Below, piece after piece: positions 1 to 6,737 of a stretch of 9,648 bases of DNA (position 1 is its first letter; each line of letters starts with the position of its first letter). Both the position numbers and the translations under genes were made by a program. The notes under the pieces are model-generated. The model worked only from the letters and a program-made list of their open reading frames with translations, was not told the DNA's origin and did not search any database. Origin of the DNA: Thioalkalivibrio sp. (lineage in GTDB: Bacteria > Pseudomonadota > Gammaproteobacteria > Ectothiorhodospirales > Ectothiorhodospiraceae); NCBI GenBank assembly GCA_007136145.1, contig SLHN01000281.1, forward strand, positions 1 through 9,648. Reading direction: 5' to 3'.

Positions 1-1617
1 CACGCGGTTCATGTTCTCGAGGATCTCCAGGCGTGCATGACGCGCCTGGTCCAGCGCCTTGGACATGATCTCGCGCGTGATGCCGTCGATCTTGATGTCC
101 ATCTGCAGCGCGGTGACGCCACCGGTGGTTCCCGCGACCTTGAAATCCATGTCCCCAAGGTGATCCTCGTCGCCGAGGATGTCGGAAAGCACCGCGAAAC
201 GCTCACCCTCCTTGATCAGGCCCATGGCGATACCCGCGACCGGCGCCTTCAACGGTACGCCGGCATCCATCAGGGCGAGGCTGGTACCGCAGACCGACGC
301 CATCGAGCTGGAACCATTCGATTCGGTGATTTCGGAGACCACACGGATCACGTAGGGGAAATCCTCGGCCTTCGGCATCACGGCCTGAACACCGCGCTTG
401 GCCAACCGCCCATGACCGATTTCGCGCCGCTTCGGCGTGCCGACCATCCCGGTCTCGCCAGTGCAATATGGCGGGAAATTGTAATGCAGCATGAATCGCT
501 CGCGGCGTTCGCCCTCGATCGCGTCGATGACCTGCGCGTCGCGGTCGGTTCCCAGCGTTGCCACCACCAGAGCCTGCGTTTCACCACGAGTGAACACGGC
601 CGACCCGTGCGCGCGCGGCAACACACCGGTCCGCACCGAGATCGGGCGGACAGTCTGGTTATCGCGGCCGTCGATCCGCGGGTTGCCGTCGAGGATCCGG
701 TCGCGAACGATGCGGTATTCGAGATCATGGAAGGCGTTCTTCACGGCATCGGCCGAAGGCGCGCCTTCGGCTCCGGTCGCCAGTTCCTCGACCACGCTGG
801 CGCGCACCTCGTCCAGCCGATGTGTACGCGCCTGCTTTTCGGGGATCTGGTAAGCGTCGACCAGGCGCGCACGGGCAGTACTGGCGACAATCTCGTCCAG
901 ATTGTTGTCGCCAGCGGGCGCGGTCCAATCCCACGCGGGCTTGCCGGCCTCGGCAGCCAGTTCACGAATCGCATCGATCGCGGCCTGCATCTGCTCGTGA
1001 CCGAACATGACCGCACCCAGCATGACTTCTTCCGAAAGCTCCCGGGCCTCGGACTCGACCATGATCACCGCATTCGCGGTTCCGGCAACGACGAGATCGA
1101 GATCCGACTCGGCAAGTTCGCTGGCGGTCGGATTCAGCAGGTACTCCCCGTTCCGGTAGCCGACCCGAGCCGCGCCGACAGGACCCGCGAACGGAACCCC
1201 GGACAGGGCAACCGCGGCCGAAGCACCGATCAGCGCCGGGATATCAGGATCGACCTCGGGATTCAACGAAACCACGGTGGCGATGATCTGGGTCTCGTGC
1301 GTGAAACCCTCGGGAAACAGGGGCCGCAGCGGTCGGTCGATCAGCCGGCAGATCAGCGTTTCCTTTTCGTTCGGACGCCCCTCGCGCTTGAAGAAACCGC
1401 CGGGAATCTTGCCTGCCGCATAGGTCCGTTCCTGATAATTCACCGTCATCGGAAAGAAGTCGCGACCCGGGTCCGCATCCTTGCGCGCGACCACGGTGAC
1501 CAGCACCACGGTATCTGCCACGTTGACGAGAACGGCTCCGCTCGCCTGACGGGCAATGCCGCCGGTTTCGAGTGTGACCGTGTGCTTTCCGTACTGAAAC
1601 GTTTTCTTGTATGACAC
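1..1617 (-). CDS. pnp: Polyribonucleotide nucleotidyltransferase (PNPase), C-terminus cut by window edge
   Basis: PNPase degrades RNA 3'-to-5' with phosphate, releasing nucleoside diphosphates, and works in the cytoplasm alone or in the degradosome. I translated all 539 codons by hand and found no stop or frameshift. The N-terminus reads MSYKKTFQYGKHTVTLETG, matching the family start. The first RNase PH domain shows the RNA-contacting FFKREGRPNE loop (about residues 74-83). The second core shows RIDGRD, LPRAHGSAVFTRGETQ and ESNGSSSM. The catalytic stretch LGDEDHLGDMDFK (481-493) supplies Asp485, Asp491 and Lys493. The family is about 700 residues, so roughly 160 residues with the KH and S1 domains lie beyond position 1. 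The start is GTG at 1617-1615: an in-frame TAA lies about 30 nt upstream, no in-frame ATG lies between, and a weak GGGAAG sits about 10 nt before it. It follows rpsO as in E. coli. The long plus-strand frame over it is a shadow. Confidence 0.97.
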   Translation of the reverse strand, partial: MSYKKTFQYGKHTVTLETGGIARQASGAVLVNVADTVVLVTVVARKDADPGRDFFPMTVNYQERTYAAGKIPGGFFKREGRPNEKETLICRLIDRPLRPLFPEGFTHETQIIATVVSLNPEVDPDIPALIGASAAVALSGVPFAGPVGAARVGYRNGEYLLNPTASELAESDLDLVVAGTANAVIMVESEARELSEEVMLGAVMFGHEQMQAAIDAIRELAAEAGKPAWDWTAPAGDNNLDEIVASTARARLVDAYQIPEKQARTHRLDEVRASVVEELATGAEGAPSADAVKNAFHDLEYRIVRDRILDGNPRIDGRDNQTVRPISVRTGVLPRAHGSAVFTRGETQALVVATLGTDRDAQVIDAIEGERRERFMLHYNFPPYCTGETGMVGTPKRREIGHGRLAKRGVQAVMPKAEDFPYVIRVVSEITESNGSSSMASVCGTSLALMDAGVPLKAPVAGIAMGLIKEGERFAVLSDILGDEDHLGDMDFKVAGTTGGVTALQMDIKIDGITREIMSKALDQARHARLEILENMNRV

Positions 1618-1718
1618 GCTGGGCTTCCCGCTTCTTGGTGAACTTTACGGCGCAGTGAACTTCAGGCTGTCTCCGCCAACCGAAACCGACTTGCTCGTCT
1701 CTTCGCTCGCACGCTGAG

Positions 1719-1761
1719 CGCCGTCACGGGTAAAGGGTGCAACGATACGCCCGCGACGGCG
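1719..1761 (-). promoter_or_regulatory. Stem-loop in the rpsO-pnp intergenic region, candidate RNase III processing site
   Basis: Seen directly: positions 1719-1730 and 1750-1761 can pair over 12 bp, with one G.U in the minus-strand RNA (5' arm CGCCGTCGCGGG, 3' arm CCCGTGACGGCG) and a 19-nt loop. It lies about 100 nt before the pnp start in the pnp leader. No T-run follows on the minus strand, so it is not an intrinsic terminator. In E. coli the pnp leader contains a stem-loop that RNase III cuts, after which PNPase represses its own mRNA. Assigning that role here rests on position and stem strength only. Confidence 0.55.
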
Positions 1762-1817
1762 TCTTCAGGACAATTGCAAGGTGGGAGCAATCGAGTATCC
1801 GGTCTTCCTGAACAACC

Positions 1818-2087
1818 TCAACGGCGCAGGCCGAGGCTCTGAACAAGCGTCTGATAACGCTCCTGATCCCTACCCTTCAGGTAGGTCAGGAGCTTGCGCC
1901 GCTGGTTGACCATCTTCAACAGACCACGCCGCGAATGATGGTCCTTCTTGTGGTTGTCGAAGTGCCCCATCAGATGCTTGATCCGAGCGGTCAACAATGC
2001 AACCTGGACCTCCGGCGAACCGGTATCGTTGGGATCCCGGCGGTATTCCTCGACGATGGCCGTCTTGGTTTCGGTAGTGAATGACAT
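1818..2087 (-). CDS. rpsO: 30S ribosomal protein S15 (uS15)
   Basis: S15 binds the central domain of 16S rRNA and starts assembly of the 30S platform. The 89-residue product has the normal family length. It shows the hallmark DTGSPEVQVALLT segment from residue 21 and the rRNA-contacting DHHSRRGL segment from residue 49, followed by the basic helix LKMVNQRRKLLTYLK. The ATG at 2087 is preceded by AGGAG at 2103-2099 with about 11 nt spacing. It sits between truB and pnp, the usual gammaproteobacterial order. A separate promoter and an S15 feedback site are known for E. coli rpsO; candidates for both are listed in the 386-nt gap upstream. Confidence 0.98.
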   Translation of the reverse strand: MSFTTETKTAIVEEYRRDPNDTGSPEVQVALLTARIKHLMGHFDNHKKDHHSRRGLLKMVNQRRKLLTYLKGRDQERYQTLVQSLGLRR

Positions 2088-2129
2088 GTCGTGCTTGACT
2101 CCTGATACGTAAACCGTGTTGTCTGGTTC

Positions 2130-2160
2130 CGCGGGTACGGGCCCCAGGCCATGCCCCGCG
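2130..2160 (-). promoter_or_regulatory. Two-tier hairpin in the rpsO leader, candidate S15 feedback site
   Basis: In the minus-strand RNA, CGCGGG (2160-2155) pairs with CCCGCG (2135-2130). The enclosed segment contains GGCC-TGG-GGCC, which can form an inner stem. The structure ends about 27 nt before the Shine-Dalgarno AGGAG of rpsO. E. coli S15 represses its own translation by binding a folded leader, and S15 leaders in different bacteria have unrelated folds. The regulatory role is inferred from place and stability. Confidence 0.35.
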
Positions 2161-2371
2161 AATGAATCGGCCGCCCCCCGCAGGCCCCGACTGTGCGCCG
2201 AAGCCCTGACGAATGGCCGTGCGCAACGAACTGGCGCGGCCTTTCGTACCGCGGGTCTGGCAACCTGAGTCCGGCAGGCTGCCGGGGGAAACGCTGATCA
2301 ACCCATTATCGCGGGTGACGAAACCTGCCCCCACGAGCATCGTGCTGCCATCCATAACGCATTGATTTCAC
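2161..2371. other. Upstream part of the truB-rpsO intergenic region, no gene seen
   Basis: This stretch is probably rpsO 5' leader or read-through transcript. It holds a short perfect hairpin in the minus-strand RNA, CCGGCA-GCC-TGCCGG, around 2277-2291. I see no intrinsic terminator with a T-run, no tRNA and no credible protein. An open minus-strand frame through this stretch runs out of phase into rpsO and looks like a by-product of high GC. Confidence 0.5.
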
Positions 2372-2417
2372 ATGCGCCGTTTGGACTGCCGCGCTTCACT
2401 CGCGATGACAAGCGCAT
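2372..2417. repeat. Dispersed palindromic intergenic repeat (GTCATTGCGAG...GCAATCC-like)
   Basis: On the minus strand the core reads TTGTCATCGCGAG, then TGAAGCGCGGCAGTCCA. This closely resembles the widespread proteobacterial intergenic repeat whose usual form is near GTCATTGCGAGCGAAGCG followed by AAGCAATCC. Short inverted arms ATGCGC (2372-2377) and GCGCAT (2412-2417) bracket the core, and CGCG repeats within it give further pairing. The match is from memory of the pattern, not a search. A single copy lies here between truB and rpsO. Confidence 0.6.
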
Positions 2418-2449
2418 CAATCAGCGTCTCCCCTTGGCGGAGGCGCGGA

Positions 2450-2458
2450 ATAGTAGCA
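2450..2458 (-). promoter_or_regulatory. Possible extended -10 promoter for rpsO-pnp
   Basis: Just after the truB stop codon the minus strand reads TGCTACTAT, an extended -10 (TGn) with TACTAT matching TATAAT at five of six bases. No good -35 box is seen 16-18 bp upstream (candidates such as GTTAAT are poor). If used, it would start an rpsO transcript with a leader of about 355 nt. E. coli rpsO does have its own promoter, but this particular site is a guess. Confidence 0.3.
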
Positions 2459-2473
2459 TGCAAACACCATGAA

Positions 2474-3394
2474 TTAACAGGAAACAGTAGGCAGAAAGAG
2501 GCGACGCGGGGCCACCCGACCGTCGTCCAGCAATTCCCCTATCCCGAGAAACACCCCGCTGGCGCCGTACAGCCGCAGGGGCCCGGTGGCTCGGACCCCC
2601 GGGACAAACACCGGCTGCCCCTGCAGCAAAAAGCGACTGCTGGCCGCGTCGAGCCGCACCTCGGGTCGATCCATCAGCGCGCGATCCGGAGGCAGCAGCC
2701 AGGCTTCCAGGCCCTGAGGGCCAGTGCGCTCGGCGGCTGCTTCGAGTGTCTCCATGCCGACCATGTCCGCGGTATCAAAGGCACCGTGCCCAGTACGCCG
2801 GAGCATGGCAACCGTCGCGCCACAACCGAGCGCCCGGCCGAGATCCTGCACCAGGGTGCGGATATAAGTCCCCTTGCTGCAGCGCACTTCCAGGCGCAAT
2901 TCGTTCCGGGCGACACGCTCGAACCGCAGCGAATGAATAACGACCGTCCGCGCGGCGCGCTCGACTTCGATGCCCTTGCGCGCCAGATCGTAGAGACGTT
3001 GCCCTTCGTGCTTCAGCGCGGAGTACATCGGCGGGATCTGCTGAATTTCACCCCTCAGCCCCACACACGCACTTTCGATATCCGCATCGGAGAATTCGGG
3101 GACCGGCGTTTCTTGAATGACCTCGCCTTCCAGATCTCCCGTGGTGGTCTCCACACCCAGCCGGGCGACGACCGAATAGCGCTTGTCGGCATCGAGCAGC
3201 CATCCCGAGACCTTCGTGGCCTGCCCAAAACAGAGCGGGAGCAATCCGGTGGCCAGGGGGTCCAGGCTACCGGTGTGTCCGCCCTTGCGCGCGGCCAGCA
3301 GATACTTGACGCGCCCCAATGCCTGGTTGGAACTCAGGCCGAGCGGCTTGTCGAGGAGAATGATGCCGTCGACATCGCGGCGTTTTATCGGCAT
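2474..3394 (-). CDS. truB: tRNA pseudouridine(55) synthase TruB
   Basis: TruB turns uridine 55 of the tRNA T-loop into pseudouridine and also helps tRNA fold. The 306-residue product matches the family (E. coli about 314). It begins MPIKRRDVDGIILLDKPLG, like other TruB starts. The catalytic motif GSLDPLATG places the nucleophile at Asp45. KRYS (Tyr73 in the conserved tyrosine motif), YSALKHEGQRLYDLARKG (about 124-141) and SKGTYIRTL (173-181) are also present. The last 60 or so residues (GQPVFVPGVRATGPLRLY, then VFLGIGEL) form the PUA RNA-binding domain. I chose ATG 3394 over an in-frame TTG at 3436, because the extra 14 residues are not TruB-like and family N-termini align with the ATG. Neither start has a strong Shine-Dalgarno. 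With the ATG, the gap after rbfA is 49 nt. Confidence 0.96.
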   Translation of the reverse strand: MPIKRRDVDGIILLDKPLGLSSNQALGRVKYLLAARKGGHTGSLDPLATGLLPLCFGQATKVSGWLLDADKRYSVVARLGVETTTGDLEGEVIQETPVPEFSDADIESACVGLRGEIQQIPPMYSALKHEGQRLYDLARKGIEVERAARTVVIHSLRFERVARNELRLEVRCSKGTYIRTLVQDLGRALGCGATVAMLRRTGHGAFDTADMVGMETLEAAAERTGPQGLEAWLLPPDRALMDRPEVRLDAASSRFLLQGQPVFVPGVRATGPLRLYGASGVFLGIGELLDDGRVAPRRLFLPTVSC

Positions 3395-3443
3395 GGTGGC
3401 AGGTAGTGTGCGAACCCCAAAAGCGGAAGCGCCCAACGGCGGC

Positions 3444-3872
3444 TCAGCTTACGGGCCGCCCGTCGCCGTCGGCATCGGGCTCGTCCGACGCATCATGTTC
3501 GGGGTGGCGAGCCTCATCCTCGGCGATGGCGGAATCGATCAGCGCCGAAATGCGGGCACCCCGTTCCGGTGTGTCGTCATAGATGAAACGCAGGCTCGGA
3601 ACGCTGCGCAGCCTCAGGCGGGTTCCGAGAACCCGACGCAGGTACCCGGCGGCATGATTCAGACCCTTTTCCGCCTCCAGTCCCTTTTCTTCTCCGCCCA
3701 GCTGGGTAAAGAAGACCTTGGCGTGGGCGAGGTCACGCGTGACCTCGACACCCGACAGGGTCACCATTCCCACCCGCGGATCCTTGACCTCGAGCCGGAT
3801 CAGTTCGGCGAGCTCGCGTTGCATCTGGTCGCCGACCCGATCGCTGCGTTGATAATCCCGGCGCGCCGTCAT
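3444..3872 (-). CDS. rbfA: 30S ribosome-binding factor A (RbfA)
   Basis: RbfA is a cold-shock-linked KH-fold protein that binds immature 30S subunits near the 16S 5' helix and supports late maturation. The 142-residue product carries the family signatures RSDRVGDQMQRELAELI near the start, DPRVGMVTLSGVEVTRDL (from residue 31), and the KH core with GYLRRVLGTRLRLRSVPSL and FIYDDT (about 75-101). The last 25 residues form an acidic, probably disordered tail rich in Asp and Glu, as in several proteobacterial RbfA proteins. Its ATG overlaps the infB stop codon as TGATG and has only a weak ribosome binding site, so it is probably translated by coupling to infB. Confidence 0.97.
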   Translation of the reverse strand: MTARRDYQRSDRVGDQMQRELAELIRLEVKDPRVGMVTLSGVEVTRDLAHAKVFFTQLGGEEKGLEAEKGLNHAAGYLRRVLGTRLRLRSVPSLRFIYDDTPERGARISALIDSAIAEDEARHPEHDASDEPDADGDGRPVS

Positions 3873-6667
3873 CAGAGGGTCCGGGCCACTTCGACCCGCT
3901 GGTAGACCTCGATCTGGTCGCCAGGACGGACGTCATTGTAGTTCTTGACCGCGATACCACACTCGGTACCCGTCTTGACCTCGCTGACGTCGTCCTTGAA
4001 GCGGCGCAGGCTCTCGAGTTCACCCTCGTAGATCACTACGTTGTCGCGCAGCACACGGATCGGATTGCCCCGCTTCACGGTACCCTCGACCACCAGGCAG
4101 CCGGCCACGGCACCGAAGCCCGAGGCCTTGAATACGTCGCGCACCTGGGCGAGGCCGACGATCTCCTCGCGCATTTCCGGGGACAGCAAGCCGGTCAGAG
4201 CCTGCTTCACGTCCTCGATGGCCTCGTAGATCACCGAGTAGTAGCGCAGGTCGATCTCGTTTTCCGCGGCCAGGCGGCGGGCACCGGCATCGGCACGGAC
4301 GTTGAAGGCAATGATGATCGCCTGACTCGCCATCGCCAGGTTGATGTCGGATTCGGAGATCCCACCGACGCCGGTAGAAACCACCTTGACCCGGACTTCG
4401 TCGGTCGACAGCTTGATCAACGCATCGCGCAGTGCCTCGGCCGAACCCTGGACGTCGGTTTTCAGCAGAATGTTGACGGTCGCAACCTGCCCGTCCTTCA
4501 TCTGATTGAAGATGTTCTCGAGCTTCGAAGCCTGCTGTGTCGCCAGCTTCTGCTCGCGTTGGCGGGTTTCGCGATGAGCCGCGACGTCACGCGCGGTCTT
4601 CTCGTCCGCGACCACCAACACTTCGTCGCCGGCATTGGGCACCCCCGAGAGGCCGAGAATCTCCACCGGCATCGACGGACCCACCGATTTCACCGCGGCT
4701 CCGGTATCGTCGAACATCGCGCGCACGCGACCATATTCCTGACCACTGAGCATGATGTCGCCATGCTTCAGACGTCCGGCCTGAACCAGCACCGTGGCCA
4801 CCGGTCCGCGACCCTTGTCCAGCCTCGATTCGATCACCACGCCCCTCGCGGCACCCTCGTCGGGGGCCTTGAGCTCCATGACCTCGGCCTGCAGGCCGAC
4901 GGCCTCGAGCAGATCGTCGATGCCCTGGCCGGTTATCGCGGACACCGGAACGAACTGGGTGTCGCCGCCCCACGATTCCGGCATTACGCCCCGTTGCGAC
5001 AGCTCGTTCATCACCCGCTCCGGGTCGGCAGCCGGTTTATCGATCTTGTTGACCGCCACCACCAGCGGCACCCCGGCCGCCTTGGCATGGTCGACCGCCT
5101 CGATGGTCTGCGGCATCACGCCATCATCGGCCGCGACCACCAGAATCACGATATCGGTGGCCTTCGCGCCACGCGCCCGCATCGCGGTGAACGCGGCATG
5201 CCCTGGTGTATCCAGGAACGTGATGCCGTCCTTCGTGTTGGGCACATGGTAGGCACCAATGTGCTGGGTGATACCGCCAGCCTCGCCGGAGGCCACCTTG
5301 GCCTTGCGGATGAAATCGAGCAGCGACGTCTTGCCGTGATCGACGTGACCCATCACCGTAACCACCGGCGGGCGCGGCTTGGCATCACCGGTCTGCTGGA
5401 TATCGACAGTGATCTCGTCCTCGATGCTGCGGGCCTGCGCGGCAATCGCCTTGTGACCCATTTCCTCGACCACGAGCATGCCGGTGTCCTGATCGATGCT
5501 CTGGTTGATGGTCGCCATCACGCCCATGCCCATCAGCGCCTTGATCAGTTGCGGTGCCTTGATCGCCATGGCCTGAGCAAGCTCGCCCACGGTGATTGTT
5601 TCCGGAACCTCGACCTCGCGCACCACCGGGGCGGTGGGACGCGCAAAGCCATGTTTGCTCGCGACGGCGGCCGCGGCGGCAGTCTGTGCAACCCGGCTCT
5701 TGCCCTTTTCACGCTTGCCACGGCGCTCGCCGGCCACGTGCAGTTCCTTGCGTCCACCCGCTTCCTCGCGGCCACCGCGCCGACCCTTCTTGCGCGCGGG
5801 TTCGGCACCCTTGGCCGGCGCATCGACTCGAGTTTTTTCCTTTTCCGCGGCCGCGCGCTCAGCCTCTTCCCTGCGCTCCAGTCGCGCCTGCTCCTCGAGC
5901 TTGAGCCGCGCTGCTTCCTCTTCCTCGAATTGCTTCTGCTCCTGGCGCTTCTTGCGTTCATCCAGTTCCTGCTGACGCTGGTCCACCGCACGGCGCCTGG
6001 CTTCTCGCTCGGCGGCACTCTGCAACGCCAACTGTTCGGTACGGCTCAGGGGCTTCGTGCGCGCCTTGGTTGCCGGCTTCGCGGGAGGCTCGTCCGCGGG
6101 TGCGGGAGGTGGCGTCGCCGCAACCACTGGCTCGGGCTCAGGCTCCGGAACCACCTCCGGCTCTGGCACCTGAGGCGGCGCTTCCGGCTCGACGGCGACT
6201 TCCGGCACTTCTTCCACCACCGGAACACTCTTCGGGGCGGCAGCGGGGGCCTCAGGGATCGCTGGCTCGGCTTGCACCGGGGTCTCGACCGGTGAAGGAG
6301 CGACCGCCGGCTCCGGCGCAGGGGGAGCAACCGGCGCTTCCGCAACGGGTTGCGCTTCCGGTGCCTTGCGCACGATCTGGCGCCGCTTGCGCACCTCGAC
6401 GTTTACGGTCTTGGTGCGACCCTGGCCAGCATTGACCTTCAGCGTTTGCGTGGTGGCGCGACGCTTCAGGGTCATGCGGCCGGCATCGCTTCTGTCGCCG
6501 GCACCGTGAGACTCTCGAAGGTATTCGAGCAGACGCAGCTTCTCTGCATCGGTGACCTTGGCGGCCGGGCCATCCACCTCGACGCCCGCCTCTTTCAGCT
6601 GACCAATGAGGCGGTCCACCGGCGTACCCACCGACTCCGCGAATTGCTGTACCGTCATCTGCGACAT
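3872..6667 (-). CDS. infB: Translation initiation factor IF-2
   Basis: IF2 is the GTPase that brings initiator fMet-tRNA to the 30S subunit and promotes subunit joining. The 931-residue product is long, as usual in Gammaproteobacteria. It has an IF2 N-terminal subdomain (1-55), then a basic segment rich in Lys and Arg (65-101). A Pro/Ala/Glu/Val-rich linker follows (about 102-200), then a highly charged helical segment of Glu, Arg and Lys (about 208-290). A second IF2 N domain spans about 352-405. The G domain has GHVDHGKT (440-447), GGITQHIG (464-471), DTPGH (486-490), NKID (540-543) and SAI (576-578). EF-Tu-like domain II, domain III and the C-terminal fMet-tRNA-binding domain complete the chain. 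ATG 6667 is preceded by AGGAGGT with about 8 nt spacing, the strongest ribosome binding site in the window. The stop overlaps the rbfA start by one base. Confidence 0.98.
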   Translation of the reverse strand: MSQMTVQQFAESVGTPVDRLIGQLKEAGVEVDGPAAKVTDAEKLRLLEYLRESHGAGDRSDAGRMTLKRRATTQTLKVNAGQGRTKTVNVEVRKRRQIVRKAPEAQPVAEAPVAPPAPEPAVAPSPVETPVQAEPAIPEAPAAAPKSVPVVEEVPEVAVEPEAPPQVPEPEVVPEPEPEPVVAATPPPAPADEPPAKPATKARTKPLSRTEQLALQSAAEREARRRAVDQRQQELDERKKRQEQKQFEEEEAARLKLEEQARLERREEAERAAAEKEKTRVDAPAKGAEPARKKGRRGGREEAGGRKELHVAGERRGKREKGKSRVAQTAAAAAVASKHGFARPTAPVVREVEVPETITVGELAQAMAIKAPQLIKALMGMGVMATINQSIDQDTGMLVVEEMGHKAIAAQARSIEDEITVDIQQTGDAKPRPPVVTVMGHVDHGKTSLLDFIRKAKVASGEAGGITQHIGAYHVPNTKDGITFLDTPGHAAFTAMRARGAKATDIVILVVAADDGVMPQTIEAVDHAKAAGVPLVVAVNKIDKPAADPERVMNELSQRGVMPESWGGDTQFVPVSAITGQGIDDLLEAVGLQAEVMELKAPDEGAARGVVIESRLDKGRGPVATVLVQAGRLKHGDIMLSGQEYGRVRAMFDDTGAAVKSVGPSMPVEILGLSGVPNAGDEVLVVADEKTARDVAAHRETRQREQKLATQQASKLENIFNQMKDGQVATVNILLKTDVQGSAEALRDALIKLSTDEVRVKVVSTGVGGISESDINLAMASQAIIIAFNVRADAGARRLAAENEIDLRYYSVIYEAIEDVKQALTGLLSPEMREEIVGLAQVRDVFKASGFGAVAGCLVVEGTVKRGNPIRVLRDNVVIYEGELESLRRFKDDVSEVKTGTECGIAVKNYNDVRPGDQIEVYQRVEVARTL

Positions 6668-6702
6668 TGCGCGTACCTCCTATCCATTCTAACCGCTTGC
6701 AC

Positions 6703-6721
6703 GCTGCGACACGGCCGCAGC
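6703..6721 (-). other. Short hairpin in the nusA-infB gap
   Basis: The minus-strand RNA can form GCTGCG, a 7-nt loop, then CGCAGC: a perfect 6-bp stem in the 70-nt space between nusA and infB. No T-run follows, so it is not an intrinsic terminator. It lies about 24 nt before the infB ribosome binding site. A minus-strand TAGAAT (6691-6686) resembles a -10 box but lacks a matching -35. The stem may protect an mRNA end or be chance. Confidence 0.3.
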
Positions 6722-6737
6722 AGCCACCACGCCGGAT

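Noticed and set aside
37..1614. 525-codon open frame on the plus strand
   Set aside because: It lies fully antisense to pnp, whose hand translation matches PNPase throughout. The plus frame is a codon-bias shadow in GC-rich DNA with no family resemblance.
1870..2355. 161-codon minus-strand frame overlapping rpsO out of phase
   Set aside because: It mixes leader sequence with a shifted reading of rpsO and shows no domain or ribosome binding site. rpsO is certain.
2421..2442. Hairpin CGTCTCC/GGAGGCG after truB as a terminator
   Set aside because: It has a 7-bp stem but is not followed by a T-run on either strand, so it is not an intrinsic terminator.
3395..3436. TTG start 14 codons upstream for truB
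   Set aside because: The added residues are not TruB-like, the ribosome binding site is no better, and family N-termini align with ATG 3394.
4559..6295. 578-codon open frame on the plus strand
   Set aside because: It is antisense to infB, with a His/Arg/Leu-rich product typical of reverse-strand shadows of charged, GC-rich genes.
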